Below are positions 41,061-50,829 of a DNA stretch of 64,000 bases, piece by piece. Numbering within the stretch: the stretch's first letter is position 1; each line of letters opens with the position of its first letter. The notes below the pieces were generated by a model, which was given only the letters and a program-made list of their open reading frames with translations, was not told the origin of the DNA and searched no databases. The stretch is from Symbiodinium natans (taxonomy: Eukaryota; Sar; Dinophyceae; Suessiales; Symbiodiniaceae): positions 720,001 to 784,000 of the forward strand of contig CAJNDS010002379.1 of NCBI GenBank assembly GCA_905221605.1, written 5' to 3'. The translations under genes and the position numbers were made by a program.

Positions 41061-41390
41061 GGATGGGCCTACAGCCTCCACGGCACTTGCTTGAGGCTTT
41101 ACCCAAGAAAAAATCAGCATACCCCTTGGGCATACCCCTTCAAGAAACTTAAGGGTATGGTACAATCCTTCCTTATATTCTCCTTTTTGTAGGTTAAGGA
41201 CTTGCACGATACGACGTGTCAAATCCCACTGAAATCGATCGACTATGCCCACAAAGTCTGCTTGTGAGGAATGTGAGGAAACAAACAGACAAACAACACC
41301 CAGCAGACGGCTGGCGGGATCGCCTACCACCGGGGACTGACCGAAGATAAGTGTGAGAATCACTGTGAGAACTGAAATTGGCTCATACAA
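41031..41390 (-). CDS. Unidentified 119-codon open segment
   Basis: Longest protein-like minus frame of unique sequence. It begins with a hydrophobic stretch (ISVLTVILTLIFGQSPVVG), a second at LLGVVCLFVSS, then a charged part (DRFQWDLTRRIVQVLNLQKG, YKEGLYHTLKFLEGVCPRG). The 3' 30 bp overlaps a family H remnant. It could be a membrane-protein exon. No family recognised, no clear splice edges, no telomere words inside. Confidence 0.4.
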   Translation of the reverse strand: MYEPISVLTVILTLIFGQSPVVGDPASRLLGVVCLFVSSHSSQADFVGIVDRFQWDLTRRIVQVLNLQKGEYKEGLYHTLKFLEGVCPRGMLIFSWVKPQASAVEAVGPSPTLRVHVPI

Positions 41391-41539
41391 CGGGCCAGAG
41401 GGCCAGATGAGAGCAGACGTAATTTATACCCATCAAACGCACTAGATTGCCTTTTGAGGAGTGTACAGGCTACTCTAGGAGGAAGAAAAACAAGCATCCC
41501 CGAAGATCACCAGTAAACCCTACAGCCGAAACCCTAACC

Positions 41540-41650
41540 CTACACCCTTGGATTAGAAGGCGTTTAGATCGAACAGGCTGGTTGTTCTGAGGCGGGCGCT
41601 GACGATGCGGCCATCCGAGTACCTAAGGCTGCTGCAGAGAGGAGACCACA
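41540..41650 (-). CDS. Exon-like segment with pyrimidine-tract acceptor
   Basis: Minus: CTCCTCTCTGCAG at 41,632-41,644 then SLRYSDGRIVSARLRTTSLF and DLNAF before TAA. Unknown family. Confidence 0.4.
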
Positions 41651-41880
41651 CACTCCTAAACCCCAACCCGAACCCCTAAACCCCTAATTAAACCCCTAAA
41701 CCCCTAAACCCCTACAGCCCTAAACCCTTACTACACCCCTAAACCCCTAAACCCTTAACCCCTAAACCCCTAAACCCTAAACCCCAAACCCCTAAACCTT
41801 AACGCCTTAGCCTAAACCCCCAAACCCCAATCAAACCCCTAAACCCCTAGACCCCCAAGCCCCAAACCTTCAGGACATCC
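41651..41880. repeat. CCCCTAAA octamer words
   Basis: Mostly CCCCTAAA (complement of TTTAGGGG) with variants. Confidence 0.88.
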
Positions 41881-41884
41881 TATG

Positions 41885-41960
41885 CACTTACTGAGCCATC
41901 CCCCAAGCCATGTTCAAGCGACAGGAACATACCCACTCGCCCAAAGAATCCCAGAATGCA
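41885..41960 (-). CDS. Exon-like segment ending at GTAAGT
   Basis: Minus: AG at 41,936-41,937, frame WVCSCRLNMAWGMA, then CA|GTAAGT at 41,891, a consensus donor. Short. Confidence 0.35.
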
Positions 41961-42047
41961 AAGAAAGTAGAAAGTTCACTCATTCCATAAACCCTAGACT
42001 CCATACCCCATAGGGCCCAGCACCTCACGCCTTCAAGCGCCCGCCTC

Positions 42048-42076
42048 AAGCTCTCTCTCTCTCTCTCTCTCTCTCT
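42048..42076. repeat. (CT)n microsatellite
   Basis: About 13 CT units. Confidence 0.95.
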
Positions 42077-42266
42077 ACCCGACTGTCTTAAACTCCGTTT
42101 TGGGCATAGGCACGCCTCTTGAACAGGGCTTGGAGCCTGGGAGCCCTAGCCCCATCACCCCTGTACCCTAAACCCTGAGACCCTAGGCCCTGAACCCGAA
42201 ACGATAGGTCCTGAAAGCATAGCCCCCCCCCCCCCCCCTCTCCAGACCCCCTGGACTTCCCTGGGA

Positions 42267-42395
42267 CCGTTGTGCCTATGCCGACGAACCGCCGTGCCCC
42301 TTTATTGAGCGTGAATAAAGGAAAAGCCAAAAGGCGTGCCCATGCCGACAAACCGTCGTGCCTATGCCGGCGAACCGTTGTGCCTATGCCGACTA
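42267..42395. repeat. 22-bp minisatellite CCGTCGTGCCTATGCCGACA
   Basis: Four units, two on each side of a 40 bp insert with TTTATT...AATAAA. GCATAGGCACGCC at 42,105-42,117 is the same word inverted. Confidence 0.88.
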
Positions 42396-42417
42396 AGAGT
42401 TAAGTGGTAAGATAGGG

Positions 42418-42436
42418 TTGGGGGGGGGGGGGGGGT
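42418..42436. repeat. Poly-G tract
   Basis: About 17 G. A poly-C of about 16 lies at 42,223-42,238. Confidence 0.92.
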
Positions 42437-42709
42437 AGCATAGGATCCCATAGCTAGGATTGCCCTCAAAAACCTGCTGAAAAATCTTTCTCCAGATGAT
42501 GCTCCAAAACCCCCAAAAGGGGAAAAAACACATAAGGTCAAGGAAATGCCCCGGAGGGATGGGGAAGTCAACCAGTGCTGGACAAGGCCCTAAACTCTAA
42601 ACCCTGAACCCTAAACCCTAAGCGCTAAATCTGGGTTTAGGGTTTAGGGTTGAGGGAATAGGGTTTAGGGATTGGGGTTTAGGGGATACCCCTAAACCCT
42701 AAACTCTAA

Positions 42710-42780
42710 ACCTGGACAAGGTGCTGCTCATGTGACTCGATGAGGACTTGATCCTCAGCTCGCGTGGCTAGCGGTGTTTA
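42710..42780 (-). CDS. Exon-like core
   Basis: Minus: GCTGAG|G at 42753 opens DQVLIESHEQHL (12 codons) to GTCCAG at 42,717; CCCTAAA to its left and TTTAGGG to its right, a small cassette. Confidence 0.4.
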
Positions 42781-43017
42781 GGGTTTAGGGCCTGAAGGTT
42801 TAGGGTTTAGGGCTTGGGCTTAGGGTTTAGGGGTTAAAAGTGCCAGGGTTTAAAGGTTTAGGGTTTAGGGACTAAGGCTTAAGGGTTGAGCCCTTGAAGG
42901 TTTAGGGTCCCCCCGAAAGATTCGGGTTTGAAGGTCGAGGGTTTCCCCTAAAGAGATTGCAGCTCTAAGCTACCCCTGAACCCTAAACAGCGCCTGAATC
43001 CTAACCTGAAGCCCTAG

Positions 43018-43400
43018 GTAACCCTAAACCCTAAACCCTAGCCTGAACCCTAAACCCTAAACCCGGAACCCTAAACCCTAAACCCTAAACCCTGAACCCT
43101 GCATCAGACCTGTTTGCAATCTTCTCGCTGCCGGTCCGCAGCTTCAGGCCAGCTGGTCTGTTACAGTCGCTATGAGGGCCTGGTGGCTTGGGTTTAGGGT
43201 TTAGGGTTTGGGTTTAGGGCTTAGGGCTTAGGGTTTCGGGTTTCGGGTGCAGGGCTTAGGAGTTTAGGGTTTAGGGTTTAGGGGATAGGGTTTAGGGTTT
43301 AGGGTTTAGGGTTTAGGGTTTAGGGTTTAGTGCTTAGTGTTTTCGGGTTTAGGCTTAGGGTTTAGGGTTTTAGGCTTAGGGTTTTAGGGGTTTCAGGCTG
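43018..43400. repeat. Convergent telomeric cassette, core 43101-43190
   Basis: 90 bp core. Minus: GTAACAG at 43,158 opens TSWPEAADRQREDCKQ (16 codons) to GTCTGA at 43,109. The right arm is about 200 bp with TTTCGGG variants. Confidence 0.78.
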
Positions 43401-43739
43401 TATAGGGTTCAGGGGTGAGGGGCAAAGCCCTACAAATCTGGAATGTCCGGATACGACCTGCCGGAGCCTGGGGGAAACGTGCAGCGGACAGAAAATGGTG
43501 GGCTGTGCCTCTCTATGAAACACACCCCTGAAACCCTAAACCCTAAACCCTAAACCCCCAACCCTAAACCCTACACCCTAGAAGCTTCGGAGTTTATTAA
43601 TTCAGGGTGATGCGCTTAGGAGTGGGCTTCGATGCTTGCATTGTCTGGGAGCTTAGGGCTGTAGGCCCTAAACGGTGTGGGGCTCCAGCTGAGGCATACG
43701 GTTAGGGAACAAAGCCTTCTTCAGGGCTACAAGGATAGA

Positions 43740-43900
43740 TGCGCCCTAACCCTAAACCCTAAATCCTACACCCGGAACCCGGAACCCTAAACCCTAAACC
43801 CTAGTGATGGCTGGATCTTGTGAAGTCTCGGTGCCTTTAGGGTGAGGCTCTGAGGTCTTCCTAGCATGCTTGAAAAGACATCTGCGTTGAGTTGAGACCA
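43740..43900. repeat. Short CCCTAAA block and exon-like piece
   Basis: CCCTAAA words 43,745-43,802, then a unique piece with minus frame FSSMLGRPQSLTLKAPRLHK open from CGCAG at 43,882. Confidence 0.5.
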
Positions 43901-43920
43901 AGGCACCTATTTCACTATTA

Positions 43921-44022
43921 GGTCAGTCCTCCAAAGTATGGTCCATTTTTGGGTACCCTAATAAATATTAGGGCCGCCTTGTAATGATAACCCGAAAAGG
44001 GACCATAATTGAGAGAAGTGAC
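43921..44022. mobile_element. Family F, copy 2
   Basis: GGTCAGTCCTCCAAAGTATGG...TTTTTGGGTA at left, inverted as TAACCCGAAAAGGGACCATA... at right. AT-rich centre. Confidence 0.82.
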
Positions 44023-44449
44023 CACTTACTATCAGCCTACAATGTTGACAAACATCGGCAAGAGGCTTAGGGCTTAAGGTTTAGGACTAAACCCTACACC
44101 CTAAACCCTAAACCCTAAACCCTAAACTTTTTAAAAACTGAGCTCCGCAGGGCTTGGGGTTTGGGGCTTTGACCTCTACCTTACGAATCTCCGAAGCCGC
44201 TTTTGCTGTAGGTTACACGCTCAGTAGAGGATTCTTAGGTAGCCTACAAGGAATAGCTAGGCCCTTGGGTGTAGGGTTTCGGGCTTAGGGTTTAGGGATA
44301 GCTTTGGGCTGTAACCTCTTAACCTTAAGCGCCAAAAGAGACGCACACCCATTGTGCGGAAGAATCGGGCCACAGAACAAAGGATTCATGTGCAGGGTTT
44401 AGGGTTTAGGGTTTAGGGTTTAGGGTTTGAACAAGAAACCTGCACCCAG

Positions 44450-44560
44450 GCACTTGGATCCTTTGGGCGGCTGCTGGGGGGAGTCCTTTGGACGCCTCCT
44501 GCGAGCATGTGGCCTGCGAAAAATGTGCAGGACTCTGCAAGACTGGCCTTAAATTCTGTT
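44450..44560 (-). CDS. Exon-like segment
   Basis: Minus: CGCAG|G at 44513 opens ATCSQEASKGLPPAAAQRIQ (20 codons) to GTGCCT at 44,453. A TTTAGGG array lies left (44,397-44,428) and another right (from 44,565). Confidence 0.4.
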
Positions 44561-44594
44561 TAGGGTTTAGGGCTGGTTTGCGGGCTTCGAGGCG

Positions 44595-44775
44595 AGGGTT
44601 TAGGGTTTAGGGTTTAGGGTTTAGGGTTTAGGGTTTAGGGTTTAGGGTTTAGGGTTTAGGGTTTAGGGTTTACGGTTAAGGGTTAAGGGTTTAGGGTTTA
44701 GGGTTTAGGGTTTAGGGTTTAGGGTTAGGGTTTAGGGTTTAGGGTTTAGGGTTTAGGGTTTAGGGTTTAGGGTTT
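44595..44775 (+). repeat. Long TTTAGGG array
   Basis: About 24 units in two near-perfect halves separated by TTACGG/TTAAGGG variants. Confidence 0.95.
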
Positions 44776-44990
44776 CAACCCCTAGTTTCTAGGCCCCTGA
44801 ATCCCTGGGCCGGTCTTTGCGAAATTCGGACTAAATGCCCGGATCCCGCTGCCCTCTTGCGCCGGCATCGCACTGGCATGATTGTTTAGGGTTAGGGTTT
44901 AGGGTTTAGGGTTTAGGGTTTCGGGATTAGGGTTTAGGGTTTCGGGTTTAGGCTTTAGGGTTTAGGGTTTCGGGTTTAGGACCTAAAGGG
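44776..44990. repeat. GC-rich core between two G-strand arrays
   Basis: 44,776-44,884 is unique and exon-like (minus GSGIRAFSPNFAKTGPGIQ open), bordered on both sides by TTTAGGG, an exception to the convergent rule. The right block (44,885-44,988) has TTTCGGG variants. Confidence 0.65.
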
Positions 44991-45110
44991 TTTCTTGCGC
45001 GAGTCGCAATGTAATGGCCCAGAGCTGGGCAGTCGATGTTCTGCTACTTAGGTATCTAAGGCTGAAGGCCTGCACGAACAGAATTTATCAAGTTTGTCGG
45101 GGTCATGGGG

Positions 45111-45225
45111 TTACCCCTAAGGGTCAATGTACCTAGATGGTATATACTTGGCCTTAAAGGGGTTCCCATATGGTAGCTTTAGGGCCCGCGTATATACTAT
45201 CTAGGTACATGGATCCTTAAGGTAC
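45111..45225. mobile_element. MITE-like family H, copy 1
   Basis: Long inverted ends: ...AGGGTCAATGTACCTAGATG(GTATATAC) and (GTATATAC)TATCTAGGTACATGGATCC... of about 35 bp. On the minus strand its first bases GTACCTTAAGG follow an open 17-codon frame (ADVAALLEVQIPAGRGT, 45,277-45,226), so the element begins where a splice donor would. Confidence 0.88.
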
Positions 45226-45307
45226 AGTGCCCCTCCCAGCTGGAATCTGCACCTCGAGCAGTGCCGCGACATCTGCACTTTTGAAAAGGTGGGGCTTGAA
45301 CGGGATC

Positions 45308-45481
45308 CACTTGGAGGCTCATGGGTACTTAGTAACCCAATTCTAACTGTACTCATCACCCAGTTACAACCGCATTAGGCTACTTAGGGGGCTTAGAAAA
45401 GGGTTATAACTAACAGCAGTATAAGTGGGTTTAGGGTTTAGGGTGTAGGGTTTAGGGTTCTAAGTACCCTGAACCTCCAAG
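45308..45481. mobile_element. Family A element A4 with TTTAGGG insertion
   Basis: Starts CACTTGGAGGCTCATGGGTA, ends TAAGTACCCTGAACCTCCAAG. At 45,429-45,460 lie four TTTAGGG-type units at the place where A5 reads AAGTGGTTGGTAAGTACC. Confidence 0.9.
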
Positions 45482-45694
45482 CACTGACATGACTGTGCAA
45501 CACGGGTCTGACGTGACGGTGGCATCACCGCGGCTTTCTGATTGCGCCTTAATCCTGGCTTTAAGGTTGCTGGGTTTAGGGTTTAGGGTTTAGGGTTTAG
45601 GGCTTCAAAGGTAGCAGGGTGGTCTTGCTCAGCAGGCTCGTTGTCTTCCTGGTTCAATACAAAGGTGCAAAGTACCTAAATTCCCCCACCTACC

Positions 45695-45712
45695 CCCCCC
45701 CCCCCCCCCACG
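45695..45712. repeat. Poly-C tract
   Basis: About 15 C next to ACCTACC. Confidence 0.9.
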
Positions 45713-45936
45713 AAACGATAACAGAAACACAATAACCCTCAGGGTTTAGGGTTTAGGGTTTAGGGTTGAGCCCTTCCCTGAGGGTAAGCCCTCCGTCAGA
45801 CCAACAGGACCGGTCTCATTGGGCCTCCCACTTGTCATGCGTCTGCAGTCAGCATGGGGGGCCCCCCAGACTCGACCAAAACCCCTACAAACCCTAAACC
45901 CCTCAGCCCCATTCCCCTTTTCCCTAATGCCTAAGC

Positions 45937-46130
45937 CTAAGCCCTAAACCCTAAACCCTAAACCCTAAACCCTAATATTTTTAGACCTTTGGCTGACTAC
46001 GCGTTCTTCGGCTGGCGCAGAAATCTGCTGACGATGCCGAAGATCAACTCGCCGGCTATGCCTGGGGTTTAGGGTTTAGGGTTTAGGGTTCAGGGTTTAG
46101 GGTTTAGGGTTTAGGGCTTCGGGTTTAGAG
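45937..46130. repeat. Convergent telomeric cassette, core 45976-46065
   Basis: Minus: CCCCAG|G at 46061 opens IAGELIFGIVSRFLRQPKN to GC|GTAGTC at 46,000. 90 bp core. Confidence 0.78.
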
Positions 46131-46188
46131 CATATGGTTTAGGCTCTAAGCTTTAGGCTTTCGGCTTTAAGCTTAGCGGATAAGGGCT

Positions 46189-46190
<2 letters not shown>

Positions 46191-46221
<31 letters not shown>
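46191..46221. repeat. 31-base poly-G
   Basis: Longest G run in the window, within G-strand telomere variants. Confidence 0.95.
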
Positions 46222-46223
<2 letters not shown>

Positions 46224-46415
46224 GGGGAAGGAAATTCAGCAGCTGGGGCCCGAAGATTTTACTAATCCGTTGGGGTTACATGGGCCCCACTGAGGGCATA
46301 GGGTTTAGGGTTTAGGGTTTAGGGTTTAGGGTTTAGGGTTTAGGGCATAGGGTTTAGGGTGTAGGGTTTAGGGCTAAGCGGCGTACATGTTTTCTTACTA
46401 CTTGTGATCCTAACT

Positions 46416-46655
46416 ACCCTAAACCCTAAACCTAAACCCTAAACCCTAAACCCTTAACCCTAAACCCTAAACCCTAAACCCTAAACCCTAAACCCTAACC
46501 CTAAACCCTAAACCCTGGAGCCCGACTCGGGGGACTTTTCTGGTGAGGCCTAGGCTTCTGCACAAACAGTCTGAAGGCCCTTCAGACTCCTTGATCGCGG
46601 GTTTAGGGTTTAGGGTTTAGGGTTTAGGGTTTACGGTTTAGGGTTTAGGGTTTAG
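46416..46655. repeat. Convergent telomeric cassette, core 46516-46600
   Basis: Minus: ATCAAG|G at 46589 opens ESEGPSDCLCRSLGLTRKVP then RVGLQ; the frame meets GTTTAGGG itself at 46,513, so the telomere word would supply the donor. Confidence 0.8.
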
Positions 46656-46719
46656 GGATCCAAACTGCACCCAAAACCTCCTGTAAGCCGTAAGTCTTAG
46701 AATATGTGGCTCACGAAAC

Positions 46720-47120
46720 TTTTAAGCTTTAGGGTTTAAGGTTTAGGGGTTAGGGTTTAGGGTTTAGGGCTTAGGGTTTAGGGCTTAGGGTTTAGGGTTT
46801 AGGGCTTAGGGGTTAGGGTTTAAGGTTTAGGGTTTAAGGTTTAAGGTATAGGGGTTAGGGTTTAGAGTATTCAGTCCACAAGGTTTGAGACTTCGGAACA
46901 ACTTGGTTTGATGACTCTCGAGAGCCCTGAGAGGATGGGGCTCCAAAGTACTACGAACTAGGGTTTAGGGTTTAGGATTTAGGGTTTAGGGTTTAAGGTT
47001 TAGGGTTTAGGGTTCCGCTGTGTATTGAACTTAGGGTTATTTCGAGTTTCGGGCTTAACTTTCTAGATCACCCCCAGGGGTCTAAGATAGGAGGCCCTAA
47101 GCCCTAAAGCCCTATACTCT
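46720..47120. repeat. Degenerate G-strand words
   Basis: TTTAGGG/TTAAGG/CTTAGGG variants with a unique piece at 46,872-46,960. No gene. Confidence 0.75.
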
Positions 47121-47420
47121 TAGCGCTTTCCGTGTGCCCTTTCGGTGGAGAAGTTCCTTTGCAGAAGCCCTTGGGCAACATCCGAGCCACATTGGGGGGC
47201 CTGAGAGGGACGCAGCCTTTGTGTCACTACGAGGGCCCGGGGGGTGTAGGGTTTAGGGTTTAGGGTTTAGGGCTTAGGGCTTGGGGTTTAGGGCTTCCAT
47301 TGTGCCATGGCACGGAAAGGCGCGATGTCATTGTACACGAACCTGCAACGACAGTTTGGGTTCAGGGTTCAGGGTTTAGGGGCTGGGAGTAGGAGGGTGG
47401 AGGCTTGTAGCTGCGACGGT

Positions 47421-47528
47421 CTTCAGTTCAGGGTGTTTAGGGTATAATACCCTAAACCCTAAACTTCAGGGTGTTTAGGGTATAATACCCTAAACCCTAA
47501 ACTTTAAACCCTAAACCCTAAACCCTTA
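47421..47528. repeat. Tandem palindromic telomere unit
   Basis: TTCAGGGTGTTTAGGGTATA followed by ATACCCTAAACCCTAAAC is repeated twice; each unit folds on itself. Confidence 0.9.
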
Positions 47529-47633
47529 GGGGATAGGATGTCAGCCTTTTCAGTTCCAGGAATCGGCCAAACAAGCGCCAAACACCAAATGCATGGCAAA
47601 GCTGATCCTGAACGGGCCCTCTGCTGTCCCCTG

Positions 47634-47784
47634 CTTCAAGGTTCATGGTACCTACCAACCACTTATAACTGTACTTATAACCCTACTTATAATACCCTTA
47701 AAGGGCCTTATAGGGGTTATCCCAAGTATACGTAGGGTTACAAGTACAGTTAGAAGTGGTTGGTAAGTACCATGAACCTTCAAG
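47634..47784. mobile_element. Family A element A5, intact foldback
   Basis: 151 bp with arms of about 52 bp: left GGTTCATGGTACCTACCAAC CACTTATAACTGTACTTATA and its near-complement on the right. Best-preserved hairpin of the family. No telomeric insertion. Confidence 0.93.
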
Positions 47785-47806
47785 TGCCGCCTCCCCGCTC
47801 CCAGCT

Positions 47807-47826
47807 CCCCCCCCCCCCCCCCCCCC
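47807..47826. repeat. Poly-C tract
   Basis: 20 C in C-strand context. Confidence 0.92.
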
Positions 47827-47888
47827 GACCCTAAAACCCTACACACATTCCCTACGTCTAAACCCGAAAAAAAAACCAAACCCCGAAA

Positions 47889-48102
47889 ACCTGAACCCTG
47901 AACCCTGAACCCTAAATCCTAAACCCTAAACCCTAAACCCTAAACCCTAAACCCTCAACCCTAAACCCTAAACCCTAAACCCCATGCCGCCTCAAAGCAT
48001 CAAGTACCTCCTGGTTTTTGGCCGCAGCGAAGGAGCCTGCCACCATAAGGGCGCTGGGGTGTTTAGGGTTTAGGGTTTAGGGTTTAGGGTTTAGGGTTTG
48101 AG
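47889..48102. repeat. Convergent telomeric cassette, core 47983-48060
   Basis: 78 bp core. Minus frame ALMVAGSFAAAKNQEVLDAL then RRH, from AG at 48,054 to a GC-type donor or to GGTTTAGG. Left arm begins with three CCCTGAA. Confidence 0.78.
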
Positions 48103-48224
48103 TGGATTTGTCAGGGTCTTCCGGGCTCTTTGGGGTTTAGGGTTTAGGGATCAGGGTTCAAGGCTTAGGGCTTAGGGTTCTTAGGGGTTCTTTGGGTGAA
48201 AAATGCGTACCCAAACCCCGTCGT

Positions 48225-48360
48225 AACTTGCTTGCCCCTTGCAATCCTGATGCATGTTTTCTTTTTTCCTTGTTGTAGAGGACATTTCAACGCACACACG
48301 GCCAAACCTCATCAGCCTCATAAAGACCGTTCAGCCCCTTGAAGCGACAACGCTGCAAAG
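48225..48360 (-). CDS. Exon-like segment
   Basis: Minus: CTTTGCAG at 48,353-48,360 opens RCRFKGLNGLYEADE (15 codons) to GTTTGG at 48,307. On its left is a plus-strand pyrimidine tract. Unknown family. Confidence 0.35.
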
Positions 48361-48524
48361 CAGAAACCCTAAACCCTAATCACTAAACCCTAATATAAAC
48401 CCTAAACAATAAACCCTAAACCGTAGACCGTAAACCCTAAACCCTAAACCCCAGACCCTGGACCCAAACTCAAACCCCAAGTCAGGTAGACTGGAGGCGG
48501 TGGAGACTTCCGGGTGTGGAGCTC

Positions 48525-48690
48525 AGGCAATCAATCAATCAAACAGTCAATCAAACAATCAATGAATCAATCAATCAATCCAATCCGCATACAGATATAC
48601 AATGCTTTCTGTATGTATGTGTGTATGTATGTAGGTATGTATGTATAAAGGTATGTATGTATGTATTTGTGTATGTATGTAGGTATAAGG
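48525..48690. repeat. (CAAT)n and (GTAT)n microsatellites
   Basis: ATCA/CAAT repeats 48,527-48,578 and GTATGTAT repeats 48,609-48,685. Frames over them are artefacts. Confidence 0.95.
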
Positions 48691-48829
48691 ACTATCCACT
48701 CGTGGTTCAGCAAAAGTGAACTTCCCCTGGCTTCAGGTGGGGAGTTCCCACGTAAACTACCCGAAAGATAGCACCAGAGCAAGTTCATCGCAACCTTTGG
48801 GCTTGAGGGTTTGGGGTGTCCCTAAACCC

Positions 48830-48880
48830 TAAACCCTAAACCCTAAACCCTAAACCCTAAACCCTAAACCCTAAACCCCG
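48830..48880 (-). repeat. CCCTAAA array
   Basis: About seven perfect units. Confidence 0.93.
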
Positions 48881-49037
48881 AAGCCTTTAGGGCTCAGGGC
48901 TTAGGGTGTGGTACTTCTACCCTAACTCTCCCTTTCCTAGGTGCCGAACCTGCTTGTTTTTCAGAACCCCGGCCCGGTAGAAAAGGTACCCACAAAAAAG
49001 GTTGATAGGCATGTATACATCCATAATTACATACCAT

Positions 49038-49038
49038 A

Positions 49039-49069
<31 letters not shown>

Positions 49070-49145
49070 TGTATGTATATATTTATATTTTATTAATATG
49101 TGTATATAATATCTATATATATACATGTATATATATATATATATG
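49038..49145. repeat. (TA)n microsatellites
   Basis: Three TATATATA tracts with TATG and TTTATATTTTATTAA interruptions. Confidence 0.95.
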
Positions 49146-49204
49146 TGCATGTAGGGTGCAGGGGGTTCCTGTTTAGGGTCTGGGGTTTAGGGTTTCGGTG
49201 AGAA

Positions 49205-49346
49205 GGGTTAGAATTCCGAACGCCACGCCTTCGAGAACTTTGCCCAACCGGCCGTTCTGCGTCAGGTGGGTTCCCTCAGCCTCGAAAGGGTTTAGGGCTT
49301 AGGGTTTTAGGGTTTAGGGGTTTAGGGTTCCCTCAGCCTTGAAATG
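49205..49346. repeat. Exon-like piece, telomeric block and 20-bp duplication
   Basis: GGGTTCCCTCAGCC.CGAAA-type 20-mer at 49,268-49,287 and 49,325-49,344 (one mismatch) flanks TTTAGGG words. On the minus strand GAG|G at 49280 opens AEGTHLTQNGRLGKVLEGVA; the duplicated word contains that AG|G edge. Confidence 0.85.
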
Positions 49347-49582
49347 AGCCCACGGGGTTAGGCTTTTACTTTACGGGTCCATGCACCTCATTGCTTTTTA
49401 CTTGGGCCCCAAAGTCCCGACCCTAAACCCTGAACCCTAAACACCAAACCTAAACCCTAAACCTTAAACCCTAAACCTTTAAACCCTAAACCCTAAACCC
49501 CAAGTATTCCCGCCCTAGGGTCAGCTTGGCAAACTGAAAACTGACTAGCGCTGAGAAAATGAGAGATGTGGCTACCTTGTAC

Positions 49583-49690
49583 ACCCCATACCTGTTTAGG
49601 GGCCTAAACCCTAAACCCCTTAACCCTAACCATACCTGTTTAGGGGCCTAAACCCCAAACCCCTTAACCCTAACCCTAAACCTTAAGCCC
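49583..49690. repeat. 41-bp tandem duplication of telomere-like unit
   Basis: CATACCTGTTTAGGGGCCTA...CCCCTTAACCCTAAC twice. Confidence 0.9.
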
Positions 49691-49772
49691 TAAACCCTAC
49701 CTGCCTCAAGCCCTACTAAAATCAAAAAGAAATACAAGGCATGAACCCAAAACATGTCCTAAAACCCGGGAG

Positions 49773-49812
<40 letters not shown>
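49773..49812. repeat. 40-base poly-C
   Basis: Longest homopolymer here, followed by GGA10. Exact length is doubtful. Confidence 0.95.
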
Positions 49813-49814
<2 letters not shown>

Positions 49815-50237
49815 AAAAAAAAAAGATGCCTAAAGCTTGAAGCCCCTCAAAGCCCATAACACGGATTTAGGAATTGGGGGTTCAGGAGTTTGGAGTTCAG
49901 GGTTTTCGGGTTTAGAGATTAGGGTTCGGGGTTGAGGGTGCCCTTATTGAAACCCAAACCCTTCCCAAAGCTCGGACTCTAACCGACCCTAGACCCCTAA
50001 ACCTTCGTTAGCACACTATGCTTGGTAGGCCAGTCACCACATTTAAAGAAAGGGTTTCGGGTTTAGGATTCAGGGTTTTGGGTTCAGGGTTCAGGGTGTA
50101 GCTTGCTTTCATAAGGAGCCCATCAAAAGGGGATCACTCAGACACCAAGTGTGCAAAAAAACTCTGAAGCCCGCAGCCCCACAACTCACAAAGCCCGGAT
50201 CCTCTCAACGAGCTCCAAACTTTGGATCGCAACAAAA

Positions 50238-50525
50238 CTAAACCCTAAACCCTAAACCCTAAACCCTAAACCCGAAACCCTAAACCCTAAACCTCAGGCT
50301 TCCAAAGCCAGACGGCAGCGGAGGAACCGGGTGTGGCCGGGCCTGCTACTCTCCCTGCGACAGGCGCAGGTGCTGTGGCAGCTGTGCCAGCTCCGGCTGG
50401 CTGCACGGTTTAGGGTTTAGGGTTTAGGGTTTAGGGTTTAGGGTTTAGGGTTTAGGGTTTAGGGTTTAGGGTTTAGGGTTTAGGGTTTAGGGTTTAGGGG
50501 GTTTAGGATGGTTTAGGGTTTAGGG
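50238..50525. repeat. Convergent telomeric cassette, core 50295-50407
   Basis: 113 bp core, three open minus frames (one PAGAGTAATAPAPVAGRVAG). Right arm about 15 perfect TTTAGGG. Confidence 0.82.
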
Positions 50526-50740
50526 TCACCGGAAGGCAGCGACAGCCTGTGGTGCGCCTGCTGCTGCCAGCCCCAGCTGAGGCTGTCTCCGAATGTCAAG
50601 ATCGTCTCCTGCCATCCGAAGGACGATTGCACATGTTGTTCGGTCAATCAGAACCTCAATCCTTGCCAGGATATCGGGCAGAGCAGTATGCTCCTGAGGA
50701 TGCACACTTGGCCAAGGCCGACGTGACTTCCTCTTCCTGA
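50526..50740. CDS. Exon-like segment, both strands open
   Basis: Minus: CCTCAG|GAG at 50693 opens EHTALPDILARIEVLIDRTT, CAIVLRMAGDDLDIRRQPQL and GLAAAGAPQ, 49+ codons. Plus: a 63-codon frame to TGA (RLLLPAPAEAVSECQDRLLP...). Minus composition (IARIEVLIDR, VLRMAGDD) looks more protein-like to me. Family unknown. Confidence 0.42.
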
Positions 50741-50829
50741 GGAATGACTCCGAAGAGGGCCGTCAACAGGCAAGGTTGCCTGTGCCCACAGGGCGGCACA
50801 AGTAGCCTGCATGTTGCGTGATCATGGGC

